From positions 186,001 through 250,000 of the forward strand of contig JASSUI010000001.1 of the NCBI GenBank assembly GCA_031963415.1: a stretch of DNA of 64,000 bases, written 5' to 3'. The notes below the pieces were generated by a model. It was not told the origin of the DNA. It was given only the letters and a program-made list of their open reading frames with translations, and did no database searches. Positions 53,081 through 61,282 of the stretch are shown here, piece by piece (the stretch's first letter is position 1; every line of letters begins with the position of its first letter). This DNA comes from JASSUD01 sp031963415. GTDB lineage: Bacteria > Pseudomonadota > Gammaproteobacteria > Burkholderiales > Burkholderiaceae. The position numbers and the translations under genes are program-made.

Positions 53081-55286
53081 TGTTCTTAACAAGATTCGTA
53101 TCAGTCATTTACAACGCTTGGCTTGTGTCTATATCCGTCAATCTACCCTACACCAAGTCGAACAACATCGAGAGTCAACACAACGCCAGTACGCACTTGC
53201 GCAAAGAGCAACAGCACTAGGTTGGCCCGAGGCTCGGGTTAATATATTTGATGAAGACTTGGGACTTTCTGGCGCCAGCGCCACACATCGTAACGGCTTC
53301 GCACGCATGACAACCGAAGTCGCCCTTGGACATGTCGGTATTATTCTTGGTCTCGAAGTTTCCCGTTTAGCGCGTAACAATAGTGATTGGTATCGGCTAC
53401 TTGATTTATGCAGTATGACTGATACTCTCATTGGCGATGCCGATGGTATTTATAACCCAGCTTTATTTAATGATCGTCTGTTACTTGGTTTAAAAGGCAC
53501 CATGAGTGAAGCGGAATTACATGTCTTACGCGCTCGTCTGGAAGGAGGCATACGTAACAAAGCAGCCCGAGGTGAATTGCGCCGCGGCTTGCCCATTGGT
53601 TTTGTGTGGGGAGAGAATGACGGTGAAATACGTATGCATCCCAATGCAGCCGTCATCAGCGCATTGCATGCTGTATTTGCGCGATTTGCTGAATTTGGCT
53701 CTGCGCGACGAGTTTGGCTGTGGTTCCGCTCAGAAGGATTATCCTTTCCTCTGCAGCTCAATCAGCTCGCTCAAATTCAGTGGGTGGCGCCAACCTATAC
53801 GGCTATTCATAATATTCTTACCAACCCAGTTTACGCGGGAGCTTATTGTTATGGAAAGTCGCGCCAAGAGCGTTATGTCGATGCACAAGGCATTCTTAAA
53901 ACGCGGGTACGTCACTTGCCTCAATCCGAATGGGCCGTGTTGATTCGAGAACATCATGAAGGCTTTATTGATTGGGCAACCTATGAAGCCAATCAAGTTC
54001 GCATGAGCGCCAATACCAAACCTATCCCTCATCAAGCAAGTGGGGCCGCAAGAGAAGGCACAGCATTACTTCAAGGCTTGGCCACCTGTGGTCATTGTGG
54101 CAGACGACTCAGAACGCACTATCGCGGCACAAATCTCACGCCTGGGTATCATTGTGCTAACAAGGGTATCGTGAATGGCCGTGGCGTTTACTGTCTTAAT
54201 ATCGGTGGTGTGCAGATTGACGCAATGGTCACACAAACCTTCTTACGCGCCATCGATCCTGGTGCCTTAGCTGCCGTTGTTCGAGCTGCTGAACAACTTG
54301 AAGCCAATCATGATGCAGCACTTGCTCAATGGCGACTCGCCGTAGAACGAGCTCATTACGAGGCACTGCGCGCTGAGCGGCATTATAGGGCAGTGGATCC
54401 TGAGAACCGCTTGGTTGCCCGTGGCCTTGAGTCTGAATGGGAGAAGCGGCTACTCGAACTCACCCAGGCTCAGGAAGAGCTAACACGACGTGAGCAAACG
54501 CGACCTCGTACCCTCACTGCCCAAGAGCGTAAGAGTTTGCTCATATTGGGTAAGGATCTTCAACGACTATGGGACAGCCCCGCTATTACCCTGCGCGACA
54601 AAAAACAATTACTTCGTACCTTACTCGAAGAAGTTTCTATTACTGTCTACCGAGAACAATATCGTGCAGATTTGATACTACATTGGCGAGGTGGGAAACT
54701 CACTGAGTGCCAGGTTCCTTTGCCGCGTTCACGTCCAGCAACTATCCGCACCGATGAAGATACTATCGCTTTGCTACGCCGACTGGCCCAGCATTATGAT
54801 GATGCGACTATCGCAGGTGTTCTCAATCAGCAAGGCCGGGTTACGGTGCATGGTTTACGCTTCACTCAGAGTACCGTGAGTAGTTTAAGGCGTTATTGGA
54901 AAATCCCGTGCTTCAAACCATCAGAACAGCCTCAAGAAGGGGCTCTACTGAGCATTCGACAAACCGCTCGAGTACTGGGTATGGCACCTTCTACGCTTCA
55001 TCGATGGGTTAATGATGGTTTTATCGCCGGGGAGCAGGTCACGCCTGGCGCACCTTGGCGTATTCGTGTCAATCAAGCATTACAGGAGCGCATCGTCCCA
55101 CAAAGTCCACCAGGATATGTCGTCATGCAACAAGCAACTCGGCTGCTTGGCGTATCTCGACAAACCGTGTTGCAACGTGTAAAGCGCGGACAAATTGATG
55201 CCGTGCTCGTCTCGCAGGGACGCGCTAAAGGCTTACGCATCAAGGTTCCCAACCAGCTTACTGATCTCTTTGAACATGTTTCATGA
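53073..55286 (+). CDS. Large serine recombinase with two C-terminal HTH domains
   Basis: 737 residues. Catalytic domain at 15-150 with nucleophile Ser24 in YIRQSTLHQVEQHRESTQRQ and SRLARNNSDWYRLLDL. Recombinase domain at about 170-300 (LRRGLPIGFVW, ILTNPVYAGAYCYGK). Zinc ribbon CGHCGRRLRTHY...GYHC. Coiled coil at about 400-470. Then two helix-turn-helix modules near the end: LSIRQTARVLGMAPSTLHRW and MQQATRLLGVSRQTVLQRVK, an extra feature not found in most phage integrases. It should cut and rejoin DNA at short-core att sites and is the only recombinase of its unit. Intact. GGAG upstream of the ATG. Confidence 0.92.
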   Translation: MNDVLNKIRISHLQRLACVYIRQSTLHQVEQHRESTQRQYALAQRATALGWPEARVNIFDEDLGLSGASATHRNGFARMTTEVALGHVGIILGLEVSRLARNNSDWYRLLDLCSMTDTLIGDADGIYNPALFNDRLLLGLKGTMSEAELHVLRARLEGGIRNKAARGELRRGLPIGFVWGENDGEIRMHPNAAVISALHAVFARFAEFGSARRVWLWFRSEGLSFPLQLNQLAQIQWVAPTYTAIHNILTNPVYAGAYCYGKSRQERYVDAQGILKTRVRHLPQSEWAVLIREHHEGFIDWATYEANQVRMSANTKPIPHQASGAAREGTALLQGLATCGHCGRRLRTHYRGTNLTPGYHCANKGIVNGRGVYCLNIGGVQIDAMVTQTFLRAIDPGALAAVVRAAEQLEANHDAALAQWRLAVERAHYEALRAERHYRAVDPENRLVARGLESEWEKRLLELTQAQEELTRREQTRPRTLTAQERKSLLILGKDLQRLWDSPAITLRDKKQLLRTLLEEVSITVYREQYRADLILHWRGGKLTECQVPLPRSRPATIRTDEDTIALLRRLAQHYDDATIAGVLNQQGRVTVHGLRFTQSTVSSLRRYWKIPCFKPSEQPQEGALLSIRQTARVLGMAPSTLHRWVNDGFIAGEQVTPGAPWRIRVNQALQERIVPQSPPGYVVMQQATRLLGVSRQTVLQRVKRGQIDAVLVSQGRAKGLRIKVPNQLTDLFEHVS

Positions 55287-56385
55287 ACCTAAGGGCATTC
55301 TTATGTACGATCCAAGAACGCGCGTATATCTGAATCCAGAATCCAGTTTACTTTTCGGCCAGCAATTCCTTCCGATAAGGCATCTAACGCGTCATGCTGA
55401 CCGCGCCCTTGCCGAAACCCATACGAGAATCCGAGGAAGTCCTGCTCGTAGATCGCATTCAGTACCGTTGCCACGGCCTGTTGTACGATCTTATCTTCCA
55501 ACGCTGCGATCCCCAGCGGACGCAACTTGCCGTCCGCTTTTGGGATGTGAACCCGCCTGGACGGTTTTGCACGGTAAGCACCAGTATGTATTTCCTGATG
55601 CAGTTCATGCACTCGACCATAGAGTTTGCTCTCGTAGCTTCGCCACGTCTCGCCGTCCACGCCTGCCGCTGCCTGCTTACGAAGCGCATAGAAGCTCTCC
55701 ACCAGCAGTGACGGGGTGACGTGATGCAGCAATGCCGTGAAGCGTAGCTTCTTATTCCTTTGAGCTGCTTTACGTATACCTTCGAGTCCCTTCAACGCGC
55801 TTTTATCCCGGCTCTGAGTCCGGAACGCGGGGTTCTCGTCGGCATTCCCTTTGGCTACACCCCTTCCCTCCATTCCCTCCGTAGGGACAAGCCCTTTGTT
55901 CGGCAACTTCTTCGGTACTATGGGTGTATCCGACTTCTCAGCGGCGTTGATGGCTGGATTACGGTCATTGACCTTCCCAGCCCCGTCCGGCCATGTTACG
56001 CCGGACACCGATGAGATCTCGCTGCTTCCGTGTAATAAACTTCCCAACATGCACAGGGTCTCCGACCGCGTGGGATCAGTACATGACTTGCGATTATCAT
56101 CGTGCACCGTGTGGCCTTCCACTTCGCTTAACAGTGTCGGCATCCCAGAATCCTGATTTCGCGGCTCAATGGCTGGCCTGTCGGTTTCCCCTGTCAACGC
56201 TTCGACATGCACCTCACGATGCATGCCGCATGACTCGGGGCCAGAGCGACTCGCCATTTCTTCTCCGTATTGAACTTTCATCAACTATCTATTACCGGCT
56301 TTGCAGCCGCTCTAAGCGTGTAGCCGTTCCATATTGAAGAGCTTAGGTCAATTGAGTCAATCTTCCTGAATTTAAAGGGAAGACG

Positions 56386-56706
56386 ATGGACAAAGCGGAA
56401 CAAGAACAAAGGCGAGCCCAGTGGTTAGCGCATGCGTCGAGCTGGGAGCGAAGCGGGCAAAGCCGTGCTGAATATTGTGCGGCGCACGGTCTGAAGCGCG
56501 ATACGTTCAATAAATGGGTAGTGAAAGCCCGAAAGAATCGTGCTCAAGCTGATGAACGGCCCAATCTCAGTTGGGTGCCGGTGACAGTGAAGGCGGAAGA
56601 ATCGTCGCAAGGGGTTGTATTACGTGGGACAAGCGGCTGGCAATTGAGCTTACCGATGACAGTTTGTCCTCAGTGGTTAGCCAAATTGTTGCGCGAGTTG
56701 CCCTGA
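56386..56706 (+). CDS. tnpA: IS66 accessory protein TnpA
   Basis: 106 residues: RAQWLAHASSWERSGQSRAE and YCAAHGLKRDTFNKWVVKAR, the helix-turn-helix of IS66 TnpA. Function in transposition is accessory. Stop overlaps tnpB as TGATG. Intact. Confidence 0.88.
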   Translation: MDKAEQEQRRAQWLAHASSWERSGQSRAEYCAAHGLKRDTFNKWVVKARKNRAQADERPNLSWVPVTVKAEESSQGVVLRGTSGWQLSLPMTVCPQWLAKLLRELP

Positions 56707-57044
56707 TGTTGGTGCCTTCGCAAGTGTGGCTGGCGGTTGAGCCTGTGGATATGCGCCGAGGGATTGATGGGCTATCGCAGTATGTTCAACAAACGTTAGG
56801 CAAGAAGCCATGTGACGGGACGGCGTACGCCTTCCATAATCGACGGGGCACGCGCTTAAAGTTGCTTATTTGGGATGGCACGGGGGTGTGGCTGTGCCAG
56901 CGGCGCTTGCACCGAGGCCATTTTGTTTGGCCACGGGTAGGTGAGATGAGCTATACGGTGACGCAAGCGCAGTGGGCGTGGCTGACGAAGGGGATAGATT
57001 GGCAACGTTTATGTGCGCAAGCACCTGCGCACTGGCAAGTGTAG
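56706..57044 (+). CDS. tnpB: IS66 accessory protein TnpB
   Basis: 112 residues: VWLAVEPVDMRRGIDGLSQY, GTAYAFHNRRGTRLKLLIWD and GVWLCQRRLHRGHFVWP are the IS66 Orf2 (TnpB) signature. Start chosen at 56706 where it overlaps tnpA; the longer frame from 56571 runs inside tnpA. Intact. Not related to the TnpB nuclease of IS200/IS605 elements. Confidence 0.92.
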   Translation: MLVPSQVWLAVEPVDMRRGIDGLSQYVQQTLGKKPCDGTAYAFHNRRGTRLKLLIWDGTGVWLCQRRLHRGHFVWPRVGEMSYTVTQAQWAWLTKGIDWQRLCAQAPAHWQV

Positions 57045-58130
57045 GGGAAAGGGTGAGGGAAAAAATCGTCTTACTTCTTCCCCTTACTCAGCCATATACG
57101 CTAAGATCATTCAGATGAATCTTCCTGCTGATATCGCTCGCTTCGAACTCACTGCGCCAGTCTCCGAATGGCTCGCGCAGACGTGTGCGCAGTGGCAAGC
57201 TGAGCGTGAACAAGCAGAACAAATACAGGTCGAGCTGACCCATAAAACAGCTGAACTCAAGTTGGCTAAGCTTACCATCCAAGCACTGACCCTTGAACTT
57301 GCCCATCACAAACGCCTGCGCTTTGGTCGCCAGAGCGAAACGCTTGCATTAGCGCAACGGCCCCTCTTCGAAGAAACCTGGGAGAGCGATTTAGCAGAAA
57401 TCGAAGCCAAGACCGAGCAAGTCATGGCTACTATCGCTCCCCGTGCGCCGCGACAAAACGCTGGGCGTCAAGCCCTACCAGACCATCTGCCTCGCATTGA
57501 ACATCGCCATGAACCTGACTCATGTACTTGTGCCGAGTGCGGTCAAGGTCTAGTTAAGATAGGTGAAGACGTCAGCGAACAACTGGATGTAGAGCCTGCG
57601 CGTTTCTTTGTGCATCGACACATCCGTCCCCAATATGCGTGCCGAGCTTGTGAAACGATCACGGCGCAGGCTGTGCCTGCAGCCATCATAGACGGCGGCC
57701 TAGCGGCACCCGGTTTACTCGCGTGGGTCGCCACGAGCAAATATCTCGATCATCTGCCGCTGTATCGACTTGAAGATATAGCCACTCGGCAAGGCGTCCA
57801 TCTCGCGCGTTCCACCTTAGCGCAATGGATTGGGCGTATCGGTGTTGCTCTACAACCGTTGGCTGAACGCTTAGCTGAATTATTACGAGAACGTGCTGTG
57901 TTACATGCCGATGAAACGCCGGTGTCGCAATTAGATCCCGGCAAGGGCAAAACAAAGCGGGCTTATTTGTGGGCTTACCGCAGCAACGATCTTGAGGCAG
58001 GCTCTCGGATTGCCGTATTCGACTATCAACCGAGCCGTTCAGGCCAGCATGCGCAAACCTTCTTGCAAGGATGGCAAGGCCATTTGGTGGTGGATGACTA
58101 CGCGGGCTACAAAGCGTTGACGCTCCTATG

Positions 58131-59180
58131 TCAAGTGGGAGACTTGGTATCAGCCAAATCCGCAACGATGAGAGGAAATAATTCCCTCACAATATACCGC
58201 TTTAGACAACGATGAATTTCCTTATTAGACAAGCCTTCCTTCGTTCGACGATCAACATATCGTTTTGTACGCAGATCGCTGCGCATTCGGACCATAGCAA
58301 TCGTCCAGAGGGCATTGTTTGCTGAGCGGTCTCCTCCCCGGTTCAATCGATGCCGGATCGTTTTGCCTGATGACGCCTGCAGTGGGCTTGTCCCACATAG
58401 CGCTGCTAATGCCGCTTCGTTTTTCAAGCGTTCAGGATTGTCACCCGCTACCGTTATCAATGTTGCGGCCGTCTGTGGCCCCACGCCAAATTGTTCGCGC
58501 ATTCGCTTTGCAAATTGTCCCGTTAACTTGTCAAGCATTGCGTCCAGCACTTTAAGCTCGTCTGCCAACATCAACCATCGCTTAGCCAGCAGCCGCAATG
58601 TGTCGGTTAATGTCTGTAACATGGGCGTTTTACCTAATGATCGAAGACGCACGCAGCCATTCACGCATTCTGCAGTTTTCACTTTCAGCAGACGATCGCG
58701 TACATCTTGAGGGGCGCTAACCAGCATCGCTCGCAGCTGGTTGATAGCCTGAGTTTTGGCTTTTACCGCACTGCGTCTAGCTACGCAAATCGTACGCATC
58801 GCTTCAGCCGCACCGGATTGTTCTTTTGCAATAGCGGTTGCCTTACCGGCAAGTACTGCGCGTGCGGCATTTTCGGCGTCAGTGGGATCAGACTTGCCTT
58901 TCAACCGACGCGTTGAGCGATCTGGCCGGTTGACTTCAAAGACAGCAATCTCATGATCGCGCAGTACATGGGTCAATCCCGCGCCATATGTTCCTGTGCC
59001 TTCAACTCCCGCACACCGGATCAATCCAAAAGAATTTGCCCAGGTCAGCAGTTCAAAATATCCTTCTTTATTTGTGGGGATTGATAACGTCCCGAGAAGC
59101 TTTCCTGTCTCGCTGATCACAGCCCCAACATGGGTATCCAGGTGGGTATCAACGCCCAGAATGATTTCATTTGTATCCAT
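58131..59180 (-). CDS. IS110-family transposase (DEDD recombinase)
   Basis: 349 residues from ATG 59180 (AAGGA seven bases upstream; the longer frame from 59234 is rejected). EIILGVDTHLDTHVGAVISE (first D), GVEGTGTYGAGLTH, LKGKSDPTDAENAARAVLAG (acidic pair), then the C-terminal Tnp2 domain FGVGPQTAATLITVAGDNPE and ALCGTSPLQASSGKTIRHRL with the catalytic serine. Complete, but its upstream non-coding end, including any bridge RNA and promoter, is cut by IS21. Confidence 0.92.
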   Translation of the reverse strand: MDTNEIILGVDTHLDTHVGAVISETGKLLGTLSIPTNKEGYFELLTWANSFGLIRCAGVEGTGTYGAGLTHVLRDHEIAVFEVNRPDRSTRRLKGKSDPTDAENAARAVLAGKATAIAKEQSGAAEAMRTICVARRSAVKAKTQAINQLRAMLVSAPQDVRDRLLKVKTAECVNGCVRLRSLGKTPMLQTLTDTLRLLAKRWLMLADELKVLDAMLDKLTGQFAKRMREQFGVGPQTAATLITVAGDNPERLKNEAALAALCGTSPLQASSGKTIRHRLNRGGDRSANNALWTIAMVRMRSDLRTKRYVDRRTKEGLSNKEIHRCLKRYIVRELFPLIVADLADTKSPT

Positions 59181-59317
59181 CGAAGTGTCCTTTGTAGTTG
59201 GCGCATCGCCAACCCCAATCGCAGGACAGGACACTCACGGTGCAGAACAAAGCTCCTATTAGGTCACTGAAGTCAGGCCCGGCAATACTCGGGGAACGTC
59301 AGAATCCAATCGACAGG
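59181..59317 (-). other. IS110 non-coding end, part of a probable bridge-RNA region
   Basis: 137 bases upstream of the transposase; together with 61364-61438 it makes about 210 bases of non-coding element DNA. In IS110 relatives this end makes the RNA that pairs with donor and target. The loops cannot be identified by eye. Broken at 59318 by IS21. Confidence 0.5.
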
Positions 59318-59405
59318 TGTCATCAGCGGATATAAACTGATACACCTCAGCGATTGAAAATTGATACAGCGACTTGAGAAGATAGCGGCATTTATTGGTG
59401 CTGCG

Positions 59406-60491
59406 TTGATAAGCCAAGAGGCGTATGTGGAAATAAAGTTGTTAAAAAGGCATGGCAAAAGTCTGCGTCAGATTGCCAAGGAAGTGGGGTGTTCGGTGAA
59501 TACGGTACGTCGTCATTTAGAGGTTTCGGAGAAACCGAAATATGAGCGGCATGAGAAGCGTGAACGTAAGCTAGAGGCGTATGAGAGCTACCTGCGAGCA
59601 CGCCAGGAGTCGGCAAAGCCGTTATGGATACCAGCGACCGTGCTGTATCGAGAAATAACAGGGAAAGGTTATACAGGGGGGATGAGTCAACTCAGAGCGT
59701 TTCTGCGTACATTAAAGCCGAATCAAACAGAGGAGCCGGTAGTTAGATACGAGACGGCGGCTGGAGAGCAAATGCAGGTGGATTGGGTCGAATTTCGTAA
59801 AGCGAAGGATCCCCTCTATGCTTTTTGCGCGACGCTGGGTTATAGCCGGGCGAGTTACGTCGAGTTTGTAACCGATATGAAGATCGAGACGCTGATTAAG
59901 TGCCACCAGAGCGCATTTGAAACATTGGGTGGGGTGGTAAAGCAGGTTCTGTACGACAATATGAAGACGGTCGTGATCGAGCGCGACGCTTATGGCGTGG
60001 GAGAGCATCGCTACCACGCTGCATTTTTAGATTACGCCAAACATAGCGGATTTCTCATCAAGCTATGTCGGCCGTACCGTGCCAAAACCAAAGGCAAAGT
60101 AGAACGCTTCAATGGTTATCTACGCCGTTCGTTTTATGTCCCGTTGGTTAGCCAACTCAGCCAGGCGGGGTTGAAGCTGGATGCGCTGACGGCCAATATT
60201 GAAGTCAGACACTGGCTTGAAGAGGTTGCAAATGAGCGTATTCACGGTACGACCCAAGTCAAGCCCAAAGAGCGGCTTGAGGAAGAACGTCAATACCTAC
60301 AAGCGCTCCCCAAGCCATGGCGAGGAGAGATTGCGGCAGCCCGGCCACAAGGTAAAAGTGCGCCCATCCCACAAGGTGCTGAGCGACCAGCAGCAGTGAT
60401 GGAGCAACTCGCTCAGAAAGTACCTGCGCAGCATGCGTTGGGCGTGTACGAGCGCTTACTGCAACAGGTTGCGCAGGGAGTCGCAGCATGA
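59406..60491 (+). CDS. istA: IS21 transposase IstA
   Basis: 361 residues from TTG 59406, where the family starts (L/M-ISQEAYVEIKLLKRHGKSL); a TTG at 59361 would add 15 residues lying in the IS end. HTH KSLRQIAKEVGCSVNTVRRH, then the DDE domain: AAGEQMQVDWVEFRKA (first D), VLYDNMKTVVIERDA (second D) and KTKGKVERFNGYLRRSF (catalytic E). Overlaps istB as ATGA. Intact. Confidence 0.9.
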   Translation: MISQEAYVEIKLLKRHGKSLRQIAKEVGCSVNTVRRHLEVSEKPKYERHEKRERKLEAYESYLRARQESAKPLWIPATVLYREITGKGYTGGMSQLRAFLRTLKPNQTEEPVVRYETAAGEQMQVDWVEFRKAKDPLYAFCATLGYSRASYVEFVTDMKIETLIKCHQSAFETLGGVVKQVLYDNMKTVVIERDAYGVGEHRYHAAFLDYAKHSGFLIKLCRPYRAKTKGKVERFNGYLRRSFYVPLVSQLSQAGLKLDALTANIEVRHWLEEVANERIHGTTQVKPKERLEEERQYLQALPKPWRGEIAAARPQGKSAPIPQGAERPAAVMEQLAQKVPAQHALGVYERLLQQVAQGVAA

Positions 60492-61282
60492 ATTTACAGC
60501 ACGAAAGGATTACCAGCCTGTGTGGTGCATTGAATCTGCCGTTTGTAGCCCAGAGCTATGGCGCTGCCGTACAAAACGCGGCCAAGCAGGAAACTGCCTA
60601 CAGCGATTTCTTGGAGGAGCTGCTTAAGACAGAAGTGGCTGGGCGTAAGGTTAGGCAACAAAATATGCTGACCAAGATGGCAGGTTTCCCAGCCATCAAG
60701 ACACTTGAGGATTTCAATTACGACTTTGCCAAAGGAGTCAAAAAGGCCCAGATAGAAGAATTGGCAGGATTAGGATTTGTAGAGCGCAGTGAGAACATGG
60801 TGCTGATTGGTCCCAGTGGCGTCGGCAAGACCCATTTGGCTATTGCATTGGGCTATCGAGCTGCACAAGCCGGTATTAAAACCCGTTTTACTACCGCTGC
60901 CGACCTCATGCTGTTGCTGACAACCGCGTATCGCCAAAACAATATGAAGGCGACTTTGCACCGGGCAATCAAAGCTTACCGACTAATGATTATTGACGAG
61001 GTAGGCTACGTGCCAATGAACCGGGAGCAAGCCAACCTGTTCTTCCAGGTGATCGCCTCACTGTACGAGAAAAGTAGTGTCATCGTCACGAGCAATTTAC
61101 CCTTTGGTCAGTGGGATACGACATTTGCACAGGATACAACGCTGACAGCAGCATTGCTGGATCGGTTATTACATCACGCGCATGTTGTGCCGATCGCGGG
61201 CGAAAGCTACCGACTCAAGCATCAGCGCCAAGCTGGATTAATACATCCTGCTATCACGGAGAAGGCGTCGAAAGCAAAGTGA
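60488..61282 (+). CDS. istB: IS21 helper ATPase IstB
   Basis: 264 residues. DnaA/DnaC-like AAA ATPase: Walker A GPSGVGKTHLAIALG near 100-114, Walker B LMIIDEVGYVPMN near 165, sensor VIVTSNLPFGQWD. It bends and selects target DNA for IstA. Full length, intact, coupled to istA. Confidence 0.93.
   Translation: MNLQHERITSLCGALNLPFVAQSYGAAVQNAAKQETAYSDFLEELLKTEVAGRKVRQQNMLTKMAGFPAIKTLEDFNYDFAKGVKKAQIEELAGLGFVERSENMVLIGPSGVGKTHLAIALGYRAAQAGIKTRFTTAADLMLLLTTAYRQNNMKATLHRAIKAYRLMIIDEVGYVPMNREQANLFFQVIASLYEKSSVIVTSNLPFGQWDTTFAQDTTLTAALLDRLLHHAHVVPIAGESYRLKHQRQAGLIHPAITEKASKAK

Larger units (their letters stand above)
52600..55316 (+). mobile_element. Serine-recombinase mobile unit (three genes)
   Basis: About 2.7 kb inserted inside the reverse transcriptase gene. 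The two junctions share only AAG (52599-52601 and 55314-55316), as expected for serine recombinases that cross over at a 2-3 base core, and no terminal inverted repeats are seen. It carries a DUF5372-like gene, a 52-residue gene and a large serine recombinase in overlapping order, and nothing else. Confidence 0.75.
51749..55873 (-). pseudogene. Group II intron reverse transcriptase/maturase, split
   Basis: N-terminal part 55873-55317: GLEGIRKAAQRNKKLRFTAL, AAAGVDGETWRSYE, GAYRAKPSRRVHIPKADGKL and GFRQGRGQHDALDAL (RT blocks 0-3), ending DSDIRAF. The C-terminal part from 52603 continues FDEIDHVWMIRFLEHRIADR, GTPQGSVISPLLTNIYL, LIRYADDSVMGF (catalytic YADD) and the maturase X domain (IRGYLNYYAIPGNMRRL) to 51749. 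No HNH domain. The split is caused by a recombinase unit. Rejoining gives a continuous frame. Confidence 0.9.
51692..56312 (-). mobile_element. Group II intron in the tip of IS66
   Basis: Minus-strand intron. The 3' end at 51692 (...CCCTACCGCGAC) carries a domain V-like hairpin (GAGCCGTATGCGG ... ACGGATC) at about 51710-51772. The 5' end is at about 56312 (GAGCGGCTGC). It lies one base inside the IS66 left end. Without the serine-recombinase unit it is about 1.9 kb, normal for bacterial introns with an ORF. Exact ends are inferred from the IS66 repeat. Confidence 0.8.

Noticed and set aside
53138..53943. Additional frames inside the serine recombinase gene
   Set aside because: Fully inside the recombinase and without ribosome sites or domains.
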